Shown here one piece after another: positions 32,968 to 45,200 of a stretch of DNA of 64,000 nt. Origin of the DNA: Pohlia nutans (lineage: Eukaryota; Streptophyta; Bryopsida; Bryales; Mniaceae); contig CM040086.1 of assembly GCA_022496805.1 (NCBI GenBank), positions 2,916,501 through 2,980,500 on the forward strand, given 5' to 3'. Under the pieces are notes generated by a model that worked only from the letters and a program-made list of their open reading frames with translations, was not told where the DNA came from and did not search any database. A program made the position numbers and the translations under genes. The first letter of the stretch is position 1. The number at the start of each line of letters is the position of its first letter.

Positions 32968-33859
32968 TTAGACACTGTGTTGTGGATACGACATTGGATA
33001 TGACGATGCAGCTTCTGCAATTAAGTTTTCAGTCGATTGCCAGCTCCGTTGAATGCAGAGCCTGTGAAGGTTCTGCATTCAAATCTGTTTGTTTTTTTCT
33101 CACCAAAAAAGGCTAAGTGTCTGACGTGGAGACAGGCATTATAATTTATTTGGGGGAGTATAATTTTGTACTTGAGATATCATTCACTAGATAACAATCC
33201 TGTGAAGGTTGTGGGCACCAAGCAGCCACCCTCACAATTCTCTTCAATTCAATCCTCCCCATTATCTGGAACTCTGTGTGATGAGTTTTGCATGTTCCGA
33301 CTCTGAGCTTCGTGTCGTGTCATCTATGATGGGTGAAGATAATTGACCTGCCATCTGAGCCTTGTACAGGCTGAGAATTTATTCCAACAGGACAGGTGAA
33401 GAAGCATTCTCCACACTAATTTCCAATCCACGGAAGAAGCAACAGTCAAACAGCATCTAGATCATGGAACCCATTTTAATATTAACTAATTTATTTATGC
33501 ACTAAATTCCAAGTAATGTGTTAGCTCCATCTCATGCTTCAGTTAGATACGCTCTGATACTCTAGTGTATTCAATAAGTTATTGGTTTGTAGTGCACCGA
33601 TGTAACTGGCAGTACGTGATTCAAATGCATTAATCATTCATTATTGAGGTGATTATATTTTATATATATTATTGCAAACTCAAATTTTGCCTTCCTCCAT
33701 GCGTTTTGTGTGACTCCCTGGCTGGCTCCCAGTGAGACAGTATTAACTTATAGGACTGAAAAACATTACGGTACTCTGGGGATTTCCGTAGGACTGTTTT
33801 TCTTAATTAGAAGTTGTGGCCCGTTCTGTTTAGGTACCAGATTCAGTGACTTCCGTTCA
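32968..33859. other. Spacer, nothing recognised
   Basis: It is somewhat less AT-rich than its surroundings. Frames up to 63 codons are present without motifs. Confidence 0.5.
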
Positions 33860-33863
33860 TTAA

Positions 33864-34085
33864 TCCCAAAAGGACCACGAAGATCATCATGTTTTTCTTA
33901 GCAGTTTTGAGTAGGTCTAAATTGAACTTTTTTTGGTTCAAATTTGTATTTTTCTTGACTAACATATGCAATGTTCTTCACTGGTTCCGATGAAATAAAA
34001 TTTGGTCCCATATAGATTATAGATTTTGCAATATGATTGCTTGAATTTGTCATTTTAAAACCACGTATCCTTCGTTCTTTGAGGG
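33864..34085. mobile_element. piggyBac-like element, type B, 222 bp (degenerate)
   Basis: TTAA lies at 33860-33863 and 34086-34089. It is inverted relative to 31915-32157, with AGGACCACGAAG on the left and TCCTTCGTTCTTTGAGGG on the right. Confidence 0.6.
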
Positions 34086-34089
34086 TTAA

Positions 34090-36009
34090 ATTGACTGTGG
34101 CGCTGATGTTATTGGTTCAATACTGTATCCACAACATTCTGATGCCGTGCACCCTCATTACTGTTGATAAAAAGAATTTTCTTTAAAATATGTTCTGTAA
34201 CCCTTGTCAGGGTTCACCCTTCTGCTCTCAATGCATGAAACATAAAAAATTCAAAAACGTGTAATTCTTGAGGCAGGGCTACAGGTGGACTTCAAACCCT
34301 TCATCATTCTGTAGGTAAATAATGACAAGGTATGTCCCAATATTCTAAAATCCGCTACAGCGATTCTTGTACAAGGTACGGCTCACAAGGGCGAAAGAAC
34401 CTTACCCACTGCATTAATATATAGATCTGTGAGTTTTAGTAATCATGGCTAACGTCATTGTGTGGTTATTTTGAAGCGTAGAATAATTGTATTATTTGTC
34501 CTCAAAGGAAGCATAGAATGTTATATAAACATTGAAAAGAATGTGCTGTAAGTTAAATCCACGATTCTGTGCTGCTAACTTAATCCTTCGAAAGGATGTT
34601 GCGTACAGCAAAGTAGTGAGAATTTGCTTTCTTCTGTGCAGAAATCCCTGTTGTGCTCCACAAATTCGACCCTCAAAATTCTTACATCCAAAATGCGGAT
34701 GCACTCTTGCAGAACTCCTGTAATCACCTCACCAACGGATTTGACTGTGAGTGGTGATAATAATAAAGAGATTCCTCTCCAGACCTATTGCTATACAATT
34801 CTTCGAAGGCTGGAACCGGCCTCCATCGTTTGCAATTAATTACCGAATTTAGCCATAAGTGTATTACTTCTATTACCTTGAATGATGAGGTTCTCACAGT
34901 TTCTAAAATATTTTGGAATTCAAGGTGTGATTGAAGGGGGATAAAACAACTGAATTTGGATTTGCATTTCAAATTAGATTCATTCCCTAACACTCTCATA
35001 ATGCTAAGTCGATTGCTCAACACTAACACTGCTAGCAAAGGAATCGCTTATCTCTCAGAACAGGGTCACAATTCACTGTACACACTTGTCCTATGTGATG
35101 AATTGCACTCACCAAGTCTTGAGCGCCTGGGCAGTGAGAGTGAAGTGGCGTCAATTGATTCACCTACCGAGTGAAAAGCGACCCCTTCTCCTTGCAGTGA
35201 AATGTGACAAGTTTTCTTAGGTAAGAGGGAGAGAGCACTACTAGGATCACAAACTGTCTGTTAGCAACATTGGGGGAGTCTCTATAACAATAATTGGGTT
35301 CTTAAATGTTGCTTAAGTCTATATAGCATTGCTTGAGTTACTTCCTTGTGTTGCTAACAAACGTAGCACACAATGTATGATTTTAGTAGTGTTTAGGGTT
35401 CAATGTGAGCCCTGTCAGTGATCATGTAATATACTCTTTAACATTCTCGATTCAAAAATATTTCATTTGGAATTACACCCCATAAGTAAATTTGTAGGTC
35501 CTAACACTCCCCCAACCACCGTTGCAAGTGCTTGAATGGCCTATTCGCACAATAAAGTTCATCACCTTCCTAGGCCACAGTGAAAAGTACCAATCATGCA
35601 TTCAGCAGCATTTGCACAACATGCATGTTGCAGCTACTGACAAGATTGCCTCCGTTCACTTCATGATAAGAGCGTAGCAGTCACAAAGCTTCCACAACTT
35701 ACTGCACCTCGGTTGCATAATTCGTTCACACATAGAGGCAGCGGTAGACTGCATTAAAGAAAAAGGAGCTCCATTAAAGGAAAAATGGAGCATGCACTTC
35801 AGCAACCTACCGCTCAGGATGCCAGCCAGGCCACTTAGCTTCGGCAGCACCACCCATGAGTGATATACTCACTATGAGGTGGACAAATCTAAAACCACCC
35901 AATACCAAATTCCACCTCAAGTCGCTTCAAGTGAACATTTAATGCAGTCGCTTCAAGTGAACATTCAATGCAGTAAGTGATAGGTGGAATTGGGTGTAAA
36001 CAACGTAGC
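34090..36009. other. Spacer without a recognised gene
   Basis: Short overlapping frames occur on both strands near 34490-34840 with no domain. Apart from a small element at 35236-35391 I see nothing interpretable. Confidence 0.5.
35236..35391. mobile_element. Small MITE with CACTACTA termini
   Basis: Inverted termini CACTACTAGGATCA and, as complement, CACTACTAAAATCAT enclose 156 bp with subterminal GTTAGCAAC on both sides. CACTA-type termini suggest an En/Spm-like or Tourist-like MITE, but no target duplication is visible. A similar sequence lies near 44345-44470 in intron 2 of the GDSL gene. Confidence 0.5.
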
Positions 36010-36013
36010 ATAA

Positions 36014-36335
36014 CCCCTAAACGTCCTAGCATCCAGAAACTGGACAATGAACAGATTCAAAGCCTTGCAACTTTCTCATACAACCTCGGATGACTTTCAT
36101 CCAAGTCACCTTTGTAAGCCTATTAAATTCTCTACCAATTACAATAGATCTCTTGTGATGGGGAACTGTTGATAATATTGGAGAGGCCTTCAACTACAAG
36201 TATGTTAAATTTGTTGGGTAGATTTCATGCTTGTAATGGTCCTCTCATGTACACCTCATGTACATATGAGTCATGCTAATATCTATTTTTGAGGCTAGAA
36301 TCTACTTTTGTGCAAAGGGTTAGTACGTTTAGGAG
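36014..36335. mobile_element. piggyBac-like element, 322 bp, flanked by ATAA
   Basis: Termini are CCCCTAAACGTCC and, as complement, CTCCTAAACGTAC. The flanks are ATAA on both sides instead of TTAA, either a variant target or a mutated copy. A hairpin-like AGCATCCAGAAACTGG follows the left end. Confidence 0.5.
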
Positions 36336-36544
36336 ATAATAGAGCACAGGAAGGGAGCACACTTTTCAAGGAGAATACTCACTCTTCTAAGTAATGCATG
36401 GATGCCCTTGTATCCCACAAATTGTGAGATTTTGGTATAATTGCCTTGTAAACTTAATTTCTAATCATGATTAGATTGTGGTCTTGTTTGAAAAGGGTGT
36501 CTGCTCCTGTTGCTTTGGTATGCGATGAGAGTGATTCTAAGTAA

Positions 36545-36700
36545 ATATTTATATTTATTTAAATAATTATGAAAAAAATGAGGGTAAATTGATTTAACCA
36601 TACGTTATGTAAGAAAATTACCGGAAAAACATTGTATAATTTAGAATGTGAGGAATTGGTTAGGATTGACCGGGTGATTGTAAGTTAGTGTGGACGCTGA
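36545..36700. repeat. Dispersed repeat, second copy near 40670-40815
   Basis: Both regions share AATAATTATGAAAAAA, GGTAAATT, a TTATATGAGAAAA-like stretch and GTGT(G)GACGCT in the same order. The family is not identified. Confidence 0.45.
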
Positions 36701-36704
36701 AGAG

Positions 36705-37444
36705 TTCCAAAACCCACTGAAGCCCAAATTTTTAGTGTGACAAAGGCAGGCAGGCATTTGAAGGGCAGCTGAAATGATTCTGGAGATTTGCAGAGCGCGC
36801 ATTAAGTTAAGAGTGAGTGAGTGAGGGTAGCCAGTGATCTCAAAACTGGCTAATATTAGCTGGATTTCTACCCAAAAAATGAGGCTGCTAAACATACAAA
36901 GAAAAAAAATGAATTTTTCTTTTGAAATGTAGCGAGAATGCTCATCATGTTATAAATATGTAGCAAGGGTATCATTATGGTATCACCATGGTATCACCTT
37001 AATATATCATTATTAAGGTATTGCCGGATATTATAGAGGTATCGTGAGTAGTACATTCACAAGGTAGCAAAAGTATCTACCGTTTATGTGGGAGGTAGCA
37101 CCCTGTGCTAAATGTCATAAAGTAGTTCTGAGAGCACTGGAGGTAGCACGCACACGCCTGTTTCTGCGTACCAGCAGACATGGCATCAAATTAGTAAATT
37201 ATTCTCTCGGCCCCGCCTGTCTCCAGCTTGCACCTGCCATTTGACCTCCCTCCCTCCGTCAGCCAGTCAGAATCATCCCCCACATTCAATTTCTTGCAAT
37301 TTTTTTTAGTTTTTTTAAAATTTTGAAACAAATGACGAACATTTCATTGCACAAAACGAACATCACAAGAACCAGAAGGTACACCACCGGCGAAGAAGAA
37401 TCAAACACCACCAAAAACCCTAACTGAAAGTTCCCACCCTCGGC
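36705..37444. other. Spacer without a recognised gene
   Basis: The segment 36960-37080 is a degenerate run of GGTATCA-type motifs. Nothing else is recognised. Confidence 0.45.
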
Positions 37445-37448
37445 TTAA

Positions 37449-38643
37449 CCCCTAAAGGACCGGAGTGTTTTTCCACCAAAAACACTCCAATGCTGCCATT
37501 TCTACTCCCCCATGCAAAAAATCCAAAAGAATGTTATTTTTTACCTTATAACCGTAAGATCTTGTCCTAAACTATTTGAAAAACATACACAACAAATTTC
37601 GTTGATTTTGACCGCACGGATTGCAAGATAATTGCGTTTGATGGAAAAAAACACCCCAAAAAAACACATGCCCGAAAATTTCAGATGCGTTTGACCATGG
37701 CTACATCAAAAAAACCTCACTACTGAAACTTGTCGCACTTCACTTTCACATTCTATATGATGTTACTTAGTTGTGTACCAATTTTCGTTGCGTTTGGAGA
37801 TGTTTAGGATGTTGAATAACACCTTGCACTTGTTGGAGGTTTAAAAGTTCAGAAAAGACTATATGTTTTTGGAATTGCAATATTTTCGACTTTCTTTATT
37901 TAAAATACGAATCCGAGCGGTGAAACACAAGTACATTCCACCCTCTACAGAATGGCGAAAAAAAATTTGAAAAAAAAAAAAATCTCCAAGTTTTAGAAGA
38001 CATGTAGCACATTTTCTAAGAATTTTGGGGGTTAGGGGGGAAATAAAGGGTGGAGGAAGGGAATTGAAGTGCCAACCCATTCCAATGTTCATGACCCCAC
38101 TAACTCTCAAGGTACACTGCCACGTGGCAGTCCCTCATTGGACGATTTTTATTTTTTATTTTTTTATTTTTTTATTTTTAAAAATGATTTTAATTTTCAA
38201 TTTTTTAAATAATATTTTTAATTATGAAATTGAACTTTAAGTTTAAAATAATATTTTTCAGTTAAAAATAATTATTTTTATTTTTAAAAATTTATTTTTA
38301 AATTTAAAAATAAATAAATAAATTTTTTAATGAGTTTGGGAAACGGGGTGGTCTTCTGCCCCCCACAGTCCACCCCATTTTCCACACGCCGCCCATCTTG
38401 TTGCCCCTCCCTAAAATTCAACTATTTCTCTACTGCCCCGCTGCCCTGTCTCCCGAAAAATACACATTTCCCCTCATAACTTTCACATACGGTGTCGGAA
38501 TTCAAAAAAAAAAGAATCCCCATTTTCGTGGCACATTGGGGAATCTACTATTAAATTTCCTTCAAAATTCGATTAAAAATGTGTTCACCGGAACCTACCC
38601 GATTCTCTAAATGTCCTAGTTAGGACACTTGGTCCTTTAGGGG
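37449..38643. mobile_element. piggyBac-like element, 1195 bp
   Basis: TTAA lies at 37445-37448 and 38644-38647, with termini CCCCTAAAGGACCGGAG and, as complement, CCCCTAAAGGACCAAG. A hairpin GGAGTGTTTTT...AAAAACACTCC follows the left end. The interior has a very AT-rich block (38150-38330). It is the longest member of the family here and still has no transposase. Confidence 0.7.
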
Positions 38644-38962
38644 TTAAGGGGATTCCATCTAACTTGCATACCTGATCTGCAAACAAAGGTACCATTTCGG
38701 CACCAAACATGGTCAAATTGATCCATGAAGAACGTCCTCCTCCTGGGGAACTGCTTGATCATAAGCTCGGTCCCATGAAAATAATTTCTTGCATTTTCAA
38801 TCACTCGGTTGTGGAAAAAACAGTAGCAAATAGCTAGTTAGGGAAATATGCTACCGTCGGCTACATGCCTCACTGCTACGAATCACAGTATCACACATCA
38901 TCATCTGGCCTTTGCTAAGAAAATCCTCAGTCAGTTCGACTTGTAACGGGTTCATTCTTTAA

Positions 38963-39517
38963 CCCTTAAACGTACCACTCCTTTGTAGGAAAGTCAAACT
39001 ACACAATTTACTGAATTTTTGCCTCCAAGATTTATCAAAATATATTTTGTAATATTTTTCATGCACGGAATTGAATGTTTCCTATCAGTCTTGAAATTTT
39101 CAGATTTTTTTAATTTATACGGCATTTTTCACAAATTTTTAAGTCAAATACTTCAAAAAATAAATTTTATTACAAAAAAGCTTTAAAAAATTAATATTTT
39201 TTGGGAGCATGTACAATTACAATGGAGAATCACATGATATGTTTTCCATAGAAACTTTTTATTTCAATTTTGAAATTCGAAAGTTGAAAATCCCATCATT
39301 CCTATGTAGTGTAATTCAAACCTTGACCTACAAAGCTTGCACAAGCAATAAAATACTCAATAATTGGAATTTTTAAGATTTGAAAAGTGGAGTACAAACT
39401 AGACTTAATAAACTTCATTTTCTTAGTTGGGTGTATTAGCAACAAAAGTCATCTTCAAGATCAAAATTGGGTTTGACCAACAAACATCCAGTAACTGGAT
39501 GCATGGACGTTTAGGGG
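38963..39517. mobile_element. piggyBac-like element, 555 bp
   Basis: TTAA lies at 38959-38962 and 39518-39521. Termini are CCCTTAAACGTACC and, as complement, CCCCTAAACGTCC, with CCAGTAACTGG just inside the right end. Confidence 0.7.
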
Positions 39518-39531
39518 TTAAGACATGTTAA

Positions 39532-39762
39532 CCTCTAAAGGGCCAAGGATTCATGGTTTTAAAATAACAAATTGAATTGATCATATTATAAAAATAATTA
39601 TTTAAATGTGACCAAATTTTATATCATTGGAATAAGTGAAGCACTTTGAATGTGTTGATTCAAAATAAATAAATAAATTGAACGGAAACGGTCTACATAG
39701 GACTTACTCAAAATTGCTTAAAAAATCACAAGGTCCGATTTGAGCATCATCGTCTTTTACAG
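39532..39762. mobile_element. piggyBac-like element, type B, right end eroded
   Basis: TTAA at 39528-39531 precedes CCTCTAAAGGGCCAAGG and the type B core GGATTCATGGTTTTAAAAT. The right end has lost its TTAA. Confidence 0.6.
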
Positions 39763-39973
39763 GTTCTTCTCTAAGCAAGCAAGAAGCCCTGTGGGGCCGT
39801 GTTTGATTGATTTTCAATTCAACGTTAATTTTTTATATCTAATTCCTCATTTCAAATGAAAATGGTCCTTAGTAAGAAAGTATGGGGCTACCTTCTGCTT
39901 TTAGTCCAAATTACCATTCTTCAAAATTGTTAAAATCGTGTTTGTCATAGCATTGTAAAGCTCAAAACTTTAA

Positions 39974-40477
39974 CCCCCTAAATGCCACAGCCCTCTGCAC
40001 ATTGAGTTGTTTTGCAAAAATGCAACTAAGAGGGATATTTTGAACTTGATGCATGAATAAAAGTTGTACATTATGAATTTTAAATTCTATCTATGCACTT
40101 ACATCTATAATTGCTATCACCAATATTTTTGTATAAATTTTGAAACTTGAAATTCAAATTTTTTTTTGTAACTCGATTACATATAAAATATTGATAATTT
40201 GTAGATGAAATTTGTTACAAATGCAATACTCTACATATTGTGAATTTTGGAGATTTGTTGGTTTCGTTTATTCTATGAGTTGACTTTTTCAAGAGCACTT
40301 TTGAACTATAATTTTAGAAAATTTCACAAATTATCCCTTTCTAATTAGTCCTCTCATGCATGAAGCTAACTTCCCATAAAATCTATAGTAAAAAATCCAC
40401 ACTACAAAAAGTGCATGACAAATGAGGAAAATTGGATGAAATATGTACAAAAAATGAACGCTTGGACACTTAGGGGT
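39974..40477. mobile_element. piggyBac-like element, type A, 504 bp
   Basis: TTAA lies at 39970-39973 and 40478-40481, with termini CCCCCTAAATGCC and, as complement, ACCCCTAAGTGTCC. The interior carries the type A blocks AAAAGTTGTACATTATG and CTATCACCAATATTTTTG. Confidence 0.7.
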
Positions 40478-40822
40478 TTAAATTCCATTATACACTGCTA
40501 AAAAAGGATTCTATCGAATTTATTTCTATGTAAGCTCAACAAATATGCCATCTTCTCTTTGTTGTTTATTGCTGTTATTCACACTTTTCCTAAAAATAAT
40601 TATACTATTAAAAGCATTTTTGTAATCACTATGATTTTATAAAGAAAAAAAGTTGAATATATTATAAGATTTATTTTTTAAATAATTATTATGAAAAAAT
40701 CAAGGTAAATTCGTTTAAAATACCTTATATGAGAAAAATACCAAAAAATATAAAATATTTTAAAATACGAGGAAATGATGAGGTTTGACAAAGTAATTAT
40801 AGTGTAGACGCTTAAGGATTAA

Positions 40823-41045
40823 TCCTTTGATGTACCGACATCCATATTCTGAACACTATATGATTTCTAATGCAGCCCTTGGAAACAAACTTGGGATGAA
40901 GGAGATACAAGCCCCTGAAGTTGCTGCCATCAAAATTCACAAATCTGTCCAAAGAAAGAAACCTACTTTCATATGATCACCAAAAATTCAATTCATCTCA
41001 AATTGATTTGAAATTATTACTACACATTCCATACATCATGCGGGA

Positions 41046-41094
<49 letters not shown>

Positions 41095-41216
41095 TTTTTT
41101 GTTTTTTGTTGTTGCAAAATTTCATTATATTTGGACATTATTTGCAAAAGTTAGAGCTCTTCGAAGGTGAATGTACCCCAAAACGTTCAAAATATGAACG
41201 TCAGGACGGTTAGACG
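40823..41216. mobile_element. piggyBac-like element, 394 bp, carrying a poly-T tract
   Basis: TTAA lies at 40819-40822 and 41217-41220, with termini TCCTTTGATGTACC and a weak, mutated right end. Confidence 0.5.
41048..41093. repeat. Poly-T tract of 46 bases
   Basis: This is an uninterrupted homopolymer inside the element at 40823-41216. Its length may be unreliable in assembly. Confidence 0.85.
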
Positions 41217-41315
41217 TTAATGTGGGAAGTCCTTTTTTTTTGTTCAACATTTTTTTCTAACTTTCATTAATTATCAAGCATTGAGATGCTCAAGGTGCTA
41301 CCAACCTATAGTATC

Positions 41316-41550
41316 CAGATATTTAAATCAAGTATTCAAGTATTCAAATATTCAAATGAAGTATTCAAATATTTATTTATTCAAATTAAGTATTCAAATG
41401 ACGTATTCAAATATTCATTTATTCAAATTAAGTATTCAAATATTCAAATCAGGTATTCAAATATTCATTTATTCAAATTAAGTATTCTAATATTCTAATA
41501 TTTAAATCAGGTATTCTAGTATTCAAATATTCAAATATCGAAATCATGTA
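41316..41550. repeat. AT-rich minisatellite of ATTCAAAT-type units
   Basis: Units ATTCAAAT, ATTCAAATTAAGT and ATTCAAATCAGGT alternate more than fifteen times upstream of the GDSL gene. Confidence 0.8.
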
Positions 41551-41974
41551 CGAAGTATAACTCTAATACTCATGTATTCTCAAGTACAAAGACGTATTCA
41601 AATTTTTTGGGTGTAGTGCAAGTACTGTACAAGGTCAGACAGTGCAAAATTAGACAAAGGCAGCGCGTCAGTACCGTTCTGGAATTCTTGCTTCCTGCAA
41701 TGAAAATTTTCTGCGCCTGAACTCGTACAAGGGAAAGGCTGACGACCTGTCCACGTCTGGGAATTGCCATGAGCCGCATTAAACAAGCATAGTCAGCTGG
41801 GGACCGACGGTGTAAATGGGAACAACTGAAGTATGGGTAATAATCCTCATTAAATTAAACGAGTCAAATTTGTAGTTAAAAAGCACACCTGTTTTATTTG
41901 GCATAAAAGAGAGCAGCGTCACTAACACCTGAGAAGACAATGGACATGATCTCATCACCCTGACCCACAGGTAC

Positions 41975-41985
41975 TATATATATAT
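41975..41985 (+). promoter_or_regulatory. Candidate TATA box of the GDSL gene
   Basis: The run TATATATATAT lies about 300 nt upstream of the chosen ATG, compatible with a 5' leader of roughly 270 nt. It is supported by position only. Confidence 0.45.
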
Positions 41986-42281
41986 GATCAGAGCACCTCA
42001 GATTTTAACATCGTCAGTTGCCCCCAGAGCTGCAGGCCCAAGGCTCATCAAGTCTCGCTCCGGCGCTCTCAACTGAAACGTCGACATTCACACTGTTACT
42101 TAGTATTCATACAGTCTGCAGCTTCGCAACTTACAACGTTAATTTCAGCTAGTTTGTTGAATGTTTTCGAGACGATGGTCTCGGCGTTTCTGATGCATTG
42201 AGTGTCCACTCCCCCGAAGAGTTGATCGATCAGTGCCGCTTACAAAAGAGCAGGCCCGGGAGTGTGAAGGAATTTTTCGAA

Positions 42282-45200
42282 ATGGCGGAGCTTGGCAGTG
42301 TGGTGGTGGTGATTTTGCTGACCGTGAGCTGCAGCTTAGTTTCGGGAGTGTTGGGAATTCGTGTTGGGAATTTCACGGCGTCGAAGTCCTATGAAGACCA
42401 GAGGCTAGTGCCGGCTTTGGTGATATTCGGAGACTCCACAGTCGATGCTGGCAACAACAACGACTTGATTACTGTCATCAAGTCCAACTTCCAGCCTTAT
42501 GGCATGAGTTACGCAGGCCATGTTCCTACGGGCCGCTTCACTGATGGACTGCTCGTCACGGATTTCATTTGTAAGTCTTCCGCCATGGAATTAATTGTCA
42601 GCTTGCTGGGCTCCAACTTTTTGCTTTGAAAAATCGTCATTCAAGCTGCACATTGTGAGTTTGATTGTCGTCACCGAAGTTCTAGGCTATAAGTATCCAG
42701 ACATTGAATGTTGCTATTGTGGAGAAATCAACTGCAGTCAAGGTTTTTGACGTTACGTTCCTTCAGCTCTAGACGCATGGCTCTAACTCGCCATGGAAAT
42801 TGTCACTCAAGCTGCACTTTGTGGGTTTGAGACTGTCGTCACCGAAGTTCTAGGCTCTAATTATCCAGGCATTGACTGTTGCAATTGTGGAGAAATCAAC
42901 TGCAGTCAAGCTTTTTGACGTTGCGTTCCTTCAGCCGTAGAACTGGTTGCTTTAAATAACTCGCCATGGAAAATGTCACTCAAGCTGCACATTGTGAGTT
43001 TGACTGTCGTCTAGGCTCTAATTATCCAGACATTGACTGTTGCAATTGTGGAGAATTAAATCAACTACAGTTAAGCTTTTTGACGTTTCGTCAGCTCTAG
43101 AACTTATTGCGTTAGCTCGCCATGGAAATTGTGCACATTGTGAGTTGCACAGAAGTTCTAGCCAGGCTCTATCTAGACATTGAATGTTTGCTTCCTTTGT
43201 GGAGAGATCAGCCACAGTCAAGCTTTGTGAAGTTCGTGATTCGTTTCTCTCCCTTCAGCTCTATAACTTATGGCTTTAGCTAGCCATGGCTCAAGCTGCA
43301 CATTGTGAGTTTGACTGTCGACGTTCTAGGCTCTAAGTATTCAGACATTGAATGTCCCATTTGTGGTGAGATCAAGCTTTGTGAAGTTCATTTCTAGAAC
43401 TTAACATTTCTTTAGCAAGTCATGGAAAATCGTCTCTCAAGCTGCACATTCATTGTGAGCTTGACTGTCGTTACCGACGTTCTCAGACATTGACTGTCCA
43501 GATCAACTGCAGTCAAGCTCTAACTTGAACTTGAACACGAGTGCCTAACTGGGAGTCTAAATATTGGTAATATTCCTTAAAATGGGGTATTTCAAAAAGC
43601 CCGAAATTGGGACTTTCAATTGCATTAAAAACCATAGATCTGAGGTTACAAAGTGCCGATTTCTGAAAACTTCGTTAATTTAACGTACATGACAATTGAC
43701 TTCAGGAGTCGTGTGAATTTGATCATTATGGTACTCGTTTTGATGGTTTCAATTGGTTTCTATTGAATTAATCAATGGCGGATGGTTGCTTGCTTGCTTG
43801 CAGCTCAAAAGATTGGACTCCCATTGCAGCTCCCCTACTTGAATGCGCAAGCACACGGAGAAACCATCCTCACCGGCATCAACTTCGCTTCGTCAGCCTC
43901 CGGATGGTTTGACAACACGGCCACTCACTTTGTGCGTCTCTTCAATCTCTCACTGAAGTTACACCTACTTTGTACTTTGTACTATAATTAACAATTAATC
44001 ATGCGTTACAATTGCTCCCATTGTTGCCGGTACTAACCCTGTCTCGACTGGCCATAATAGATCATTACAATAGTTCATTGTATCAGAAATTATTACCCAC
44101 ACCCAGACATTGATTCCCTTGTGTCTGTTCACGCATCTCAATACCCAAAACGAAATGATAGTCACCTAGGCTAGCTTATAGCTCATTAAGGTCAAGCTGG
44201 TGTAACACCTGTGAATGACAATAACTGAATGCAATTACATCACATCTAAACTTTGAAACATTATTGTAACAACAAAATTTGCTATACATTTCCATTTAGG
44301 CGTCATTTAAATACCAAAAACAACCTTAAAATGTCATTTGTTGTTCAGTACCAGGATCATACACGGATTGTTAGCAACAGTAGAGGAGTAGCTATAACAA
44401 CATTACAGTATCTAAATGCTGCTTAACAAGCTATAATGTTGCTTGAGTTACTCCTGAACAAAGTGTCTATCTTATCCAAGTAGCGATCCTATCATAATTT
44501 CAACGTCATTCTTTGCATTAAAACCATGTCCAAACAATGTTATAAAGCGAAGCCTAGGCTTTTGAATTTGAGTTCGTATGACGGGTATTGTAAAGGTGAT
44601 TTAAATGGAGCTGCTACCGATGAGAATGTGAGTTTGGGTTTTATGAGGAGCCCTGTGGGTGACAGAATGGTGTGTGTGTGTGTGCAGAATGTGAAAGATC
44701 TGACAACGCAGTTCGAGTGGTACAAGAATTGGAAGGCCGAGGTTGTTAGCCTTGCCGGGCCCGAGAAGGGCAATTACATCATCACCAATGCCTTGTATGC
44801 GCTCAGCACGGGAACTAATGACTGGGTCAACAATTATTACATCAATCTCAACCTCCAGCAGAAGTACCCTGTTTCCAGTTACATCGACATGCTTGTCGGA
44901 AACATTCGCAAATACACCATGGTATGATCCTTTCTACACTCACAAACTCTTTTATATCACCCTTTTGGTAATTCAAATACACGAGTTCAGAATTTGTCAT
45001 GTGGAAATCAATGGCAGATATTCTCTGCGGATACTGGAATGTGATATTAGAGGGGGTGCTAATAACCAGTACATCAAACTGTCTGCTAGCTTTCCAAATG
45101 CCATATTCGTTATATTGAGACGTTATATACTTTCCGTAAAGTAGATTTGATTATCCTTGAATGGGGTTTGATTTAGAGCACCAAAACTGTGATGTAGACT

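Noticed and set aside
34492..34839. Overlapping frames on both strands that might be a small gene
   Set aside because: No domain, no splice-supported extension and no start context were found; they look like chance open frames.
42198..42281. N-terminal extension of the GDSL protein starting MSVHSPEEL
   Set aside because: It would bury the signal peptide; the downstream ATG at 42282 gives a normal secreted start.
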